From DASYTH01 sp035712165 (GTDB lineage: Bacteria > Actinomycetota > Actinomycetes > Mycobacteriales > Pseudonocardiaceae), in contig NZ_DASTBH010000432.1 in assembly GCF_035712165.1 (NCBI RefSeq), forward strand, positions 1 to 45,483: a DNA stretch of 45,483 bases, read 5' to 3'. The stretch's first letter is position 1. The number at the start of each line of letters is the position of its first letter. The notes under the pieces are model-generated. The model was given only the letters and a program-made list of their open reading frames with translations, ran no database searches and was not told where the DNA came from. Position numbers and translations under genes: made by a program. Shown one piece after another: positions 15,463-23,171 of this stretch.

Positions 15463-15954
15463 GTGAGCACCCGTGGCGTGGTGTACGTCCACTCGTCGCC
15501 GTCTGCGGTATGTCCGCACGTCGAGTGGGCGATTTCGGGCACCCTCGGCACTCGCGCGGATCTACAGTGGACCGCGCAGCCGGCCGCGCCCGGACAGCTC
15601 CGGGCCCAGTGTTGCTGGACCGCGGAGCCCGGCACCGCGGGCAAACTCGTCGCGGCACTCAAGGCCTGGCCCATGATCCGGTTCGAGGTCACTGAGGAGC
15701 CCAGCCCGGGCGTGGACGGCGAACGGTTCTGCTTCGCACCCACCCTGGGCCTGTGGCGGGCACGCACCAGCGCCAACGGCGACATCGTGGTGGCCGAGGA
15801 CCAGTTGCGCGCGCTGGCCGGCGCCAGCCGGGCCGGGGAGTCCTTCGCGCACGCGGTCGACGAACTGCTCGGGGCGTCCTGGGACGCGGCCCTCGAACCG
15901 TTCCGCCGGGCCGGCGACGGCGCGCCGGTGACCTGGTTGCACCGGGTCGGCTGA
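15463..15954 (+). CDS. DUF3145 family protein
   Basis: A 163-aa protein beginning MSTRGVVYVHSSPSAVCPHV, which I recognise as the conserved start of the actinobacterial DUF3145 family. Members are about 160 aa, nearly universal in the phylum, and of unknown function. Other conserved-looking parts are LKAWPMIRFEVTEEPS and GLWRARTSANGDIVV. The GTG start is preceded by GGAGG with a 6-nt gap. In several actinobacteria it neighbours fatty-acid genes, as here, which hints at a shared role but proves none. Confidence 0.88.
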   Translation: MSTRGVVYVHSSPSAVCPHVEWAISGTLGTRADLQWTAQPAAPGQLRAQCCWTAEPGTAGKLVAALKAWPMIRFEVTEEPSPGVDGERFCFAPTLGLWRARTSANGDIVVAEDQLRALAGASRAGESFAHAVDELLGASWDAALEPFRRAGDGAPVTWLHRVG

Positions 15955-15974
15955 ACCGTGCGACGCTGAGGCGC

Positions 15975-16544
15975 ATGTCCGCCAAGCCGCGCTGGGTGCT
16001 GCCGGTGGTGCTGCTCGCCATGATCGCCACCGTCTCCGCGGGGATCGTGGCGCGGCAGCTCTACTTCGACCCGGACAGCTCGCCGGTCGCGGTGCTGCCC
16101 AGCGAGAACCAGGTGCCGCCGGACGAGCAGCCCGGACCGGCGACCGTCGAGGCCACCAAGGACGCCGCCGACCACCCGCTCTACGACGACCTGCGCGGCG
16201 TGCTGCAGGCCTACTTCGACGCGATCAACACGCGGAACTACGACCAGTGGCGCCACGTGGTGACCGCGGGCCGGGTCAAGGAGGAGCCGGAGCGGAAGTG
16301 GCGGGAAAGCTACGAGAGCACCCGGGACGGCACCATCGTCATGTGGCGGATCGAGACCGGGGCGAACGACAGCGCCCGGGTGCTGCTCAGCTTCACCAGC
16401 ACCCAGAACGAGGACAAGGCGCCGATCGAGCTGCCGCTGGGCTGCCTGCGCTGGCGGTTGATCTGGGCGTTCGTGGTCGAGGACGGGGCGTGGAAGATCG
16501 ACGTCGGGGAGACCAACTTCATCCCGCAGCACCAAGGCTGTTGA
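15975..16544 (+). CDS. Membrane-anchored SnoaL/NTF2-like protein
   Basis: A 189-aa protein with one N-terminal hydrophobic helix (about residues 7-27) and an external domain. The part from YDDLRGVLQAYFDAINTRNYDQW to the C-terminus follows the NTF2-like pattern (a helix with DAINxRDY, then a curved sheet ending in a tryptophan-rich strand such as LIWAFVVEDGAWKID). Such domains often act as accessory binding modules. It starts 20 nt after the DUF3145 gene, so co-transcription is likely. Function unknown. Confidence 0.7.
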   Translation: MSAKPRWVLPVVLLAMIATVSAGIVARQLYFDPDSSPVAVLPSENQVPPDEQPGPATVEATKDAADHPLYDDLRGVLQAYFDAINTRNYDQWRHVVTAGRVKEEPERKWRESYESTRDGTIVMWRIETGANDSARVLLSFTSTQNEDKAPIELPLGCLRWRLIWAFVVEDGAWKIDVGETNFIPQHQGC

Positions 16545-16576
16545 CCTGTGTTCGCTGACCCGGCCGGATCGGCGCG

Positions 16577-18004
16577 CTACAGCGGGATGTTGCCGTGCGC
16601 GCCGCGACCGGCCGGTGCGGCGGCCAGCGCCTCGGCGAGCTTGCGCCGGGTCTGCCGCGGCTCGATCACCTCGTCGACCACTCCGATCGCCATGGCACGG
16701 TCCACGCCGCCGGCGATCCGCTCGTGCTCCTCGGTGAGCCGCACGTGCAGCGTCTCGCGCTCCTCCTCGGGCGCGGCGGCGAGCTTCTTGCGGTGCAGGA
16801 TGCCGACCGCCGCCTTGGCGCCCATCACGGCGACCTCGGCCTCCGGCCAGGCGAACACGGCGGTGGCGCCGAGCGAGCGGGAGTTCATCGCGATGTAGGC
16901 GCCGCCGTAGGCCTTGCGGGTCACCAGCGTCACCCTCGGCACCACGGCCTCGGCGAAGGCGTGCAGCAGCTTGGCGCCGCGACGCACCACGCCCTCCCAC
17001 TCCTGGCCGACGCCCGGCAGGTAGCCCGGCACGTCCACCACGACCAGCAGCGGAACGCCGAACGAGTCGCACATCCGGACGAACCGCGCGGCCTTCTCGG
17101 CCGACAGCGAGTCCAGGCAGCCACCCTTGCGCAGCGGGTTGTTGGCGATCACACCCACCGTGCGGCCGCCGAGCCGGCCGAGGCCGACCACGATGTTGGG
17201 CGCCCACTTCGCCTGCAGTTCCTCGAACACCGACCCGTCCTGGTCATGGTCGAGGATGCCGCGCAGCAGCGGCTTGACGTCGTAGGCCCGGTTGGCCTGC
17301 TCGGGCAGCAACATCCGCAGGTTCTCCTCGGCCCGCACGGCGTGCAGGTCGAACAGGCCGGGGCGGGCGAACAGCGAGGTGATCCGCCGGGCCCGCCGGT
17401 AGGCGTCCGGCTCGTCGTCGGCCAGCACGTGCACCACGCCGGAGCGCCGGCCGTGCGCCTCGGCGCCGCCGAGGCCCTCCTGGTCGATCTGCTCGCCGGT
17501 GACGCTGCGCACCACGTCCGGACCGGTGACGAACACCCGTCCCTCGGGCGCCATGATCACCACGTCGGTCAGCGCCGGGCCGTAGGCCGCGCCACCCGCC
17601 GCCGGCCCGACCACCACCGAGATCTGCGGGATCCGGCCGGAGGCCCGGATCATCGCGGCGAACACCTGGCCGACCGAGTCCAGCGACTCCACGCCCTCGG
17701 CCAGCCGGGCCCCGCCGCAGTGCCACACCCCGAGGACCGGGCAGCGCTCGCGCACCGCGGCGTCGATGGCCTCGACGATGTGCCGGCAGCCGTCGGTGCC
17801 CATCGCGCCGCCCATCTTGGTGGCGTCGGTGCAGTAGGCGATCACCTTCGTGCCGTCGATGCGCCCGCGCACGGCGTACACGCCGGAGGAGTCCGCCGGG
17901 CGCAGCGGAGCCATCGAACCGGCATCGAGCAGCGCGGCGAGCCGAACCTCCGGTTCCCGGGGGTCGAGCTGGCGGGCGCCCGGCCGGGTGGCCACAGCGG
18001 TCAT
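16577..18004 (-). CDS. accD6: Acyl-CoA carboxylase carboxyltransferase (beta) subunit, AccD6-type
   Basis: A 475-aa carboxyltransferase, close to the 473 aa of M. tuberculosis AccD6. It has the two crotonase-fold halves: GGARLAEGVESL and GPAAGGAAYGPALTD in the N half, and the acyl-CoA pocket region VPGYLPGVGQE and KAYGGAYIAMNSR in the C half. It transfers CO2 from biotin to acetyl-CoA (or propionyl-CoA) to make malonyl-CoA for the type II synthase. ATG 18004 has GGGAGG 8 nt upstream; the frame is open to 18037, but that region is the fabF gap. It lies 46 nt after fabF as the last gene of the fab operon. Confidence 0.93.
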   Translation of the reverse strand: MTAVATRPGARQLDPREPEVRLAALLDAGSMAPLRPADSSGVYAVRGRIDGTKVIAYCTDATKMGGAMGTDGCRHIVEAIDAAVRERCPVLGVWHCGGARLAEGVESLDSVGQVFAAMIRASGRIPQISVVVGPAAGGAAYGPALTDVVIMAPEGRVFVTGPDVVRSVTGEQIDQEGLGGAEAHGRRSGVVHVLADDEPDAYRRARRITSLFARPGLFDLHAVRAEENLRMLLPEQANRAYDVKPLLRGILDHDQDGSVFEELQAKWAPNIVVGLGRLGGRTVGVIANNPLRKGGCLDSLSAEKAARFVRMCDSFGVPLLVVVDVPGYLPGVGQEWEGVVRRGAKLLHAFAEAVVPRVTLVTRKAYGGAYIAMNSRSLGATAVFAWPEAEVAVMGAKAAVGILHRKKLAAAPEEERETLHVRLTEEHERIAGGVDRAMAIGVVDEVIEPRQTRRKLAEALAAAPAGRGAHGNIPL

Positions 18005-18050
18005 CGAGCGATCCTCCCTGGAGGTGGGTGATTCCACGCCGGACTCGTGG

Positions 18051-19289
18051 TCAGGCGGCGGTGAACAGCAGTGCGACGTTGTGGCCGCCGAAGCCGAACG
18101 AGTCGTTCACGGCAGCGGTCAGCTCGATCTTGCGTGGCTCGCCGGTGACGACGTCGAGCAACACCTTCGGGTCCTGGTCGTCCAGGTTCAGGGTGGCCGG
18201 CACCAGTCCGTCCTGGATGGACAGCACGGTGATGATCGCCTCGACCGCCCCGGCCGCGCCGAGCAGATGCCCGAAGGCGCTCTTGGGCGCGGTGAGCACC
18301 GGGTGGTCGCCGATCGCCTTGCGGATCGCCACGGTCTCGGCCACGTCGCCCACCGGGGTGGACGTGGCGTGGCAGTTCACGTGGCCCACGTCGGCCGGGT
18401 CGACCCCGGCGCTGCGCAGCGCCGCCGAGATGGCCCTGGCCTGGCCGACGCCCTCCGGGTCGGGCGCGGTGATGTGGTAGGAGTCGGCGCTGGTGCCGAT
18501 GCCGGCCAGCCGGCCGTACACCCGGGCGCCCCGGGCCGCGGCGTGGTCGGCCCGTTCCAGCACCACGATCCCGGCGCCCTCGCCGAGCACGAAGCCGTCC
18601 CGGTGCACGTCGAACGGTCGGGACGCCCTGGTCGGCTCGTCGTTGCGGGTGCTCATCGTGCGGGCCTGGGTGAAGCCGGCCATCGTGACGGGGGCGATGC
18701 AGGCCTCGGCGCCGCCGGCCACGACCACGTCGGCCTCGCCGGCGCGCAGCATCCGCCACGCCCAGGCCAGGGCCTCGGCTCCGGAGGCGCAGGCAGACAC
18801 CGGGGCGTGCACCCCGGCGCGTGCCTTCAGGTCGAGACCGACGTGCGCGGCCGGACCGTTGGGCATGAGCATCGGCACGGTCAGCGGCGACACCTTGCGC
18901 AGCCCCACGTTCTCCAGGAGGTCGTCCTGGTTGAGCAGGGTCATGGCGCCGCCGATCCCGGTGCCGACCACCACGGCCAGGCGGTCGGGGTCCACGCCCT
19001 CGCCGGGCTCGCCGAAGCCGGCGTCCCGCCACGCCTGCCGCGCCGCGACGATCGCGACCTGCTCGCACCGGTCGAGGCGGCGCGCCTCGACCCTCGGCAG
19101 GATCTCGGTCGGTTCGACCGCGAGGGTGGCGCCGATCCGGACCGGCATGTCGAACCGCTCGAGCCAGTCGTACTCGAGCGTGGACACCCCACTTCGACCG
19201 GTCAACATGGCGTCCCAGGTGGACGCCACATCGCCGCCAAGCGGCGTGGTGGCGCCCAACCCGGTGATGACGATGTCGGCGTTGCTCAC
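18051..19289 (-). CDS. fabF: Beta-ketoacyl-ACP synthase II
   Basis: A 412-aa KAS enzyme. The active-site cysteine is C167 in VSACASGAEAL, and the two catalytic histidines lie in NCHATSTPVGD and FGFGGHNV. It condenses malonyl-ACP with a growing acyl-ACP. GTG 19289 is preceded by GGAGGG. Mycobacteria have two KAS genes here (kasA, kasB) and only one is present in this window, so it resembles the Streptomyces arrangement. Whether it makes ordinary-length or very long chains cannot be told. Confidence 0.95.
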   Translation of the reverse strand: MSNADIVITGLGATTPLGGDVASTWDAMLTGRSGVSTLEYDWLERFDMPVRIGATLAVEPTEILPRVEARRLDRCEQVAIVAARQAWRDAGFGEPGEGVDPDRLAVVVGTGIGGAMTLLNQDDLLENVGLRKVSPLTVPMLMPNGPAAHVGLDLKARAGVHAPVSACASGAEALAWAWRMLRAGEADVVVAGGAEACIAPVTMAGFTQARTMSTRNDEPTRASRPFDVHRDGFVLGEGAGIVVLERADHAAARGARVYGRLAGIGTSADSYHITAPDPEGVGQARAISAALRSAGVDPADVGHVNCHATSTPVGDVAETVAIRKAIGDHPVLTAPKSAFGHLLGAAGAVEAIITVLSIQDGLVPATLNLDDQDPKVLLDVVTGEPRKIELTAAVNDSFGFGGHNVALLFTAA

Positions 19290-19317
19290 TAGCCCTCCGA
19301 GTCCTGAGAGTGTCTTG

Positions 19318-19581
19318 TTACGCGTTCTTGGAGACGTAACTCACCGCGTCGCCAACGGTCTTGAGGTTGGCGAGCTCGTCGTCCGGGATCTTGACCCCGA
19401 ACCGGTCCTCGGCCTGAACGGCGATCTCGACCATGGACAGCGAGTCGATGTCCAGGTCGTCCACAAAGGACTTGTCGGCGGTCACGTCCTCGACCGCCAC
19501 ACCGGCGACCTCTTCGACGATCTCGGCGAGCCCTTCGAGGATCTGCTCGTTGGTGAGGCTCTTCGCGGCATCGTTCGCCAT
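19318..19581 (-). CDS. acpP: Acyl carrier protein
   Basis: An 87-aa acidic carrier protein. The phosphopantetheine attachment serine is S47 in DDLDIDSLSMVE, preceded by the usual VDDL motif. It lacks the long C-terminal tail of mycobacterial AcpM, so it is of normal bacterial length. A GGAAGGAA ribosome site precedes ATG 19581. It carries the acyl chain between FabD, FabH and FabF, encoded on either side. Confidence 0.96.
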   Translation of the reverse strand: MANDAAKSLTNEQILEGLAEIVEEVAGVAVEDVTADKSFVDDLDIDSLSMVEIAVQAEDRFGVKIPDDELANLKTVGDAVSYVSKNA

Positions 19582-19642
19582 GGAGAAATTCCTTCCTTGT
19601 CGATCACCGGCCGGGCACGGACGCCGGCCGGAGCCTGTGGTG

Positions 19643-20617
19643 CTAGGGACAGATCACGACCTGGCCGGCGTAGGACAGGCCGGCGCCGAACCCGATCAGC
19701 AGCGCGACGTCGCCCGAGTGCACCCGGCCGGCGGCCCGCATGTGGTCCAGCGCCATCGGGATGGACGCCGAGGAGGTGTTGCCGGAGTGGACGATGTCGT
19801 CGGCCACCACCATGTCCTCCCGTGCGCCCTTGGCCCGCAGCCGCTTGGCGATCGCCTCGACGATCCGCAGGTTGGCCTGGTGCGGCACCAGCACGTCCAC
19901 ATCGGACGGTTGCAGGCCGGCGGCGTCCAGGGCGCGGATGGCGATCGGTGCGATCTGGGTGGTGGCCCAGCGGAACACCGACTGCCCTTCCTGGTAGATG
20001 TACCGCTCGTCACGCATGTAGATCAGGTCGACCATGTCGCCCGCGCTGCCCCAGACCACCGGGCCGATGCCCGGCTCGTCGGCTGGACCGACCACGGCGG
20101 CGCCAGCGCCGTCGGCGAAGATGATCGCGTTGGCGCGGTCCACCGGGTCCACCACGTCGGTCAGCTTCTCCGCGCCGATCACCAGCACCCGGCCGGCCGA
20201 GCCGGCCCGCACCAGGTCGGACGCGACGCCCAGCGAGTAGCAGAACCCGGCGCAGGCGGCGTTGAGGTCGAACGCGCCGGCCGCCTTCACCCCGATCCGG
20301 TCGGCCACCGGGGCCGCGCCGTTCGGGATCGGCACCGTCGAGGTGCAGTTGGCCAGGATCACGGTGTCCACGTCGGTCGGCGCGAGTCCGGCGTCGGCCA
20401 GCGCCTTCGAACCGGCGATCACCGCCATGTCCTCGGCGCTCTCGTCCTTGTCGGCGAACCGGCGCTCGACGATCCCGACCCGCTCCCGGATCCACTGGTC
20501 GGTGGTGTCCATGGTCCTGGACAGGTCGTCGTTGGTGACCACCCGCTCCGGCTGGGTGCTCCCGATGCCCAGAATTCGCGTCGCCCGAACGCCATCCGCG
20601 AGCCGCAGTGCGGTCAC
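19643..20617 (-). CDS. fabH: Beta-ketoacyl-ACP synthase III
   Basis: A 324-aa KAS III. The catalytic triad is visible: C122 in AACAGFCYSL, histidine in PHQANLRIV and asparagine in HSGNTSSAS. It starts fatty-acid synthesis by joining acyl-CoA to malonyl-ACP. GTG 20617 overlaps the fabD stop by 4 nt. In M. tuberculosis fabH lies elsewhere, so its place here between fabD and acpP follows the Streptomyces order. Confidence 0.96.
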   Translation of the reverse strand: MTALRLADGVRATRILGIGSTQPERVVTNDDLSRTMDTTDQWIRERVGIVERRFADKDESAEDMAVIAGSKALADAGLAPTDVDTVILANCTSTVPIPNGAAPVADRIGVKAAGAFDLNAACAGFCYSLGVASDLVRAGSAGRVLVIGAEKLTDVVDPVDRANAIIFADGAGAAVVGPADEPGIGPVVWGSAGDMVDLIYMRDERYIYQEGQSVFRWATTQIAPIAIRALDAAGLQPSDVDVLVPHQANLRIVEAIAKRLRAKGAREDMVVADDIVHSGNTSSASIPMALDHMRAAGRVHSGDVALLIGFGAGLSYAGQVVICP

Positions 20618-21543
20618 GATCCACTCCTGTTCTGATTCAGCTCGGCCACCTTGGCGACATCCGCGGGAACCTTGAGGGCCACGGTCGGTGTGCCCTTCAG
20701 CTCGCGCTTGGCCAACCCGGTCAGGGTTCCGGCGGGCGGCAGCTCGACGATCGCGTCGACCCCGGTCGTCGCCATCGTGGTCATGCACGCGTCCCACCGC
20801 ACCGGGCTGGTGACCTGGGCGACCAGCCGGGTCAGTACCTCGTCACCGGTCCGGACCACCTGTCCGTCCGCATTGGACAGCAGGGTCCGGACGGGGTCGG
20901 CCACCCGGATGTCCCTGGCCCGCTGCTCCATCGCGTCCCTGGCCGGGCTCATGTAGCGGGTGTGGAACGCCCCGGCCACCTTCAGCTTGATCACCTTGGT
21001 CGCCGGGCGCTGCTCGGCCTCCACGATCTTGTCCAGGGCGTCGACCGGGCCGGCGGCCACGATCTGCCCGGCGCCGTTGCGGTTGGCCGCGGTCAGGTCG
21101 AACCCGGCCAGCCACTCGACCACCTCGTCGGGGTCGCCGCCCATCACGGCGGCCATGCCGGTCGGCTCCAGCGCGCAGGCGGCGGCCATCTCGCGGCCGC
21201 GGACCGCGGCGAGCGCGACGGCGTCGTCCGGGCTGAGCACCCCGGCCATGGCCGCGGCGGCCAGTTCGCCCACCGAGTGCCCCGCGACCACCAGGTCGTC
21301 GGGCAGTGGGACCTGCCGCTCCAGTTCGGCGAAGGCCAGCAGGGCCAGCGCGACCACCAGCGGCTGGGTGACGGCCGTGTCCTTGATCTCCTCGGCGTCC
21401 GCTTCGGTGCCGAGGTGAACCAGGTCCAGACCGGTGAGCTCGGACCAGCGCGCCAGGGTGTCCCGGGCATCCGCCACCGCCAGCCAGGGGGTGAGCATGC
21501 CGGGGGACTGGGAGCCCTGTCCGGGCGCGAGTAAAGCGAGCAC
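20614..21543 (-). CDS. fabD: Malonyl-CoA:ACP transacylase
   Basis: A 309-aa acyltransferase that moves malonyl groups from CoA to AcpP. The N-terminal LLAPGQGSQSPGML and the nucleophile S90 in AGHSVGELAA are diagnostic; GAFHT holds the catalytic histidine. GTG 21543 gives the family start (M)LALLAPGQGSQ and lies 9 nt after GGGAG; two in-frame alternatives (GTG 21549, ATG 21564) are less well placed. It is the first enzyme gene of the fab operon, downstream of the fasR-like gene. Confidence 0.95.
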   Translation of the reverse strand: MLALLAPGQGSQSPGMLTPWLAVADARDTLARWSELTGLDLVHLGTEADAEEIKDTAVTQPLVVALALLAFAELERQVPLPDDLVVAGHSVGELAAAAMAGVLSPDDAVALAAVRGREMAAACALEPTGMAAVMGGDPDEVVEWLAGFDLTAANRNGAGQIVAAGPVDALDKIVEAEQRPATKVIKLKVAGAFHTRYMSPARDAMEQRARDIRVADPVRTLLSNADGQVVRTGDEVLTRLVAQVTSPVRWDACMTTMATTGVDAIVELPPAGTLTGLAKRELKGTPTVALKVPADVAKVAELNQNRSGS

Positions 21544-21609
21544 GTGCACACTCTCCCGGGTCATCCGGCCGGGAGCCATGCCGACAGGTACGAATCTAGG
21601 ACAGCCGTC

Positions 21610-21626
21610 TTGTAGGAGCCCTACAA
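21610..21626. promoter_or_regulatory. Inverted repeat upstream of fabD, candidate FasR operator
   Basis: TTGTAGG (21610-21616) and CCTACAA (21620-21626) form a perfect 7-bp inverted repeat with a 3-nt centre. It lies 67 nt before the fabD start in the 172-nt gap after the fasR-like gene. PucR-type FasR of Streptomyces is reported to act at the fabD promoter, so this is the natural candidate site. Binding is inferred. Confidence 0.55.
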
Positions 21627-21715
21627 AAGTTTCCGCCGCCTGAACGCCGTTAGCCGGAAATCGTTGTCTGTTTCACACCGTGACGTGCCGATGACATTAG
21701 CTGGTCGTCCGGGGG

Positions 21716-22894
21716 TCACCACAGCCCGCGCGAGCGGGACAACCGGCCGACCGCGAGCGCCACCCGAAGAACCAGGGCGTCCCGAGGGAGGTTGGCGTTG
21801 CAGCCGGTGATCTCGGCCGCCTTGCGCAACCGGTAGCGCACGGTGTTCGGATGCACGAACAGTTGCCGGGCGCAGCTCTCCAGCACGCCGCCGGTCTCCA
21901 GGTAGGTCTCCACGGTCTCCAGCAGCCCGCCGCCGGCCTGCTCCAACGGCCGGGCGACCCGGTCGATGAGCTGCCGTTCCGCCTCCGGGTCACCGGCCAG
22001 GGCGCGTTCCGGCAGCAGCTCGGCGGAGCGCACCGGGCGCGGCGCGGCCGGCCAGGCGACCACCGCACGCAGCCCGGACAGCGCGTCGGCCGAACTGCGG
22101 TGCGCCTCGGCGATGCTGGACACCGTGGGTCCGGCCACCACCGGGCCGGGGCCGAAGGCGTTGACCATCCGGTTGAGCACCGTCTGTTCGGACGGGCCGG
22201 CGAGCAGCACCACCAGCCGGGCGCCCTGCACCCCGAGCAGCACCGACCGGCCGACCCGGGCGGCCCGGCTGCGCACCTCGTAGATCACGGTCGGCGGGTC
22301 GTCCGAGGACGTGTTGCCGACCAGCACGGTGGCCTCCGCGGCCGGGTCCCAGCCGAGCGCGGCGGCCCGGGACAGCAGCGACTCCTCGGCGTCGCCGCGC
22401 ACGATCCCGTCCACCACCGATGCCTCCAGCCGGGCGTCCCACGCCCCGCGCGCCTCGGCCGCGGAGGCGTAGGACATGGCCGAGGTGAACGCGACCTCCC
22501 GGCCGTAGCGCAGCACCGCCTCGGTGAGCACCTGCCGTTCCGGCTCGTCGGCGGCCAGTTCGGGGACCTGGCGCTCGAGCACCTGCAGGGCCACCCGCAC
22601 CAACTCCACGGTCTGCCGCAGGCTGATCCAGCGAGACAGGTCCTGCGGGGCGCTGCGGAAGGCGTCGGTGGTCAGCTTGCGGGCGCCGGTCGGGTCGCGC
22701 AGCCACGCGGTGAACCCGGCGGCGCCGGTCTGGGCGATGAACAGCACGCTCGCCCGCTGTTCGGCCGGCATCCGGCCGAACCAGGGGAACTGGTCCTCCA
22801 TCGCGGCGAGAGCGGCGGAGGCGATCTTGCCGGATGCGTGGTCGAGCGCCGCGAACGTGGCGGCGGACAACGTCGTCTCGCGCGTGCCGCTCAT
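21716..22894 (-). CDS. fasR: PucR-family transcriptional regulator, FasR-like
   Basis: A 392-aa regulator with a C-terminal PucR HTH (YLETGGVLESCARQLFVHPN TVRYRLRKAAEITG, about residues 345-378). The central GGDEF-like/CdaR segment holds VLLGVQGARLVVLLAG. The N-terminus is helical and resembles the family in M. tuberculosis Rv2242 and Streptomyces FasR, both encoded just upstream of fabD. FasR of Streptomyces is reported to activate the fabDHPF genes. ATG 22894 is the first start that gives the family N-terminus; the in-frame upstream sequence crosses hairpins. Position and domain together make the assignment good. Confidence 0.88.
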   Translation of the reverse strand: MSGTRETTLSAATFAALDHASGKIASAALAAMEDQFPWFGRMPAEQRASVLFIAQTGAAGFTAWLRDPTGARKLTTDAFRSAPQDLSRWISLRQTVELVRVALQVLERQVPELAADEPERQVLTEAVLRYGREVAFTSAMSYASAAEARGAWDARLEASVVDGIVRGDAEESLLSRAAALGWDPAAEATVLVGNTSSDDPPTVIYEVRSRAARVGRSVLLGVQGARLVVLLAGPSEQTVLNRMVNAFGPGPVVAGPTVSSIAEAHRSSADALSGLRAVVAWPAAPRPVRSAELLPERALAGDPEAERQLIDRVARPLEQAGGGLLETVETYLETGGVLESCARQLFVHPNTVRYRLRKAAEITGCNANLPRDALVLRVALAVGRLSRSRGLW

Positions 22895-22943
22895 GGCCTC
22901 AGAATCGCACGCCGCGCCGGGGCTGGGCTTACTGGGCACGCGC

Positions 22944-22963
22944 GGCTGGCCGTCACGCCAGCC
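22944..22963. promoter_or_regulatory. Hairpin upstream of fasR
   Basis: GGCTGGC (22944-22950) and GCCAGCC (22957-22963) form a perfect 7-bp inverted repeat around 6 nt. It lies 50 nt before the fasR start. It could be an operator or part of a terminator for aceE; the sequence does not decide. Confidence 0.4.
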
Positions 22964-22978
22964 GAACGGAACGGGAAC

Positions 22979-23020
22979 GGGCCGCCTGGCTAACTCGGTG
23001 CGCCCGATGCCAGGCGGCCC
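22979..23020 (-). terminator. 12-bp GC-rich hairpin downstream of aceE
   Basis: GGGCCGCCTGGC (22979-22990) and GCCAGGCGGCCC (23009-23020) are perfect 12-bp complements with an 18-nt loop. It lies about 150 nt after the aceE stop. No clear T-run follows, as is common in high-GC actinobacterial terminators. It probably separates aceE from fasR. Confidence 0.55.
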
Positions 23021-23171
23021 ATCTCCCCGGTCCCCACCGGTCTCTCCACTATGGACGATCCCGGTTTGCCCACGCCACCCCCGTCCCCCGTTCGTGGTAC
23101 AAATTCCGTCCAACCAGGACAGTCCTCACCGGACGGTTTCCCGTTGTTGCCCAGCCGGCAAACGCGGCGTG

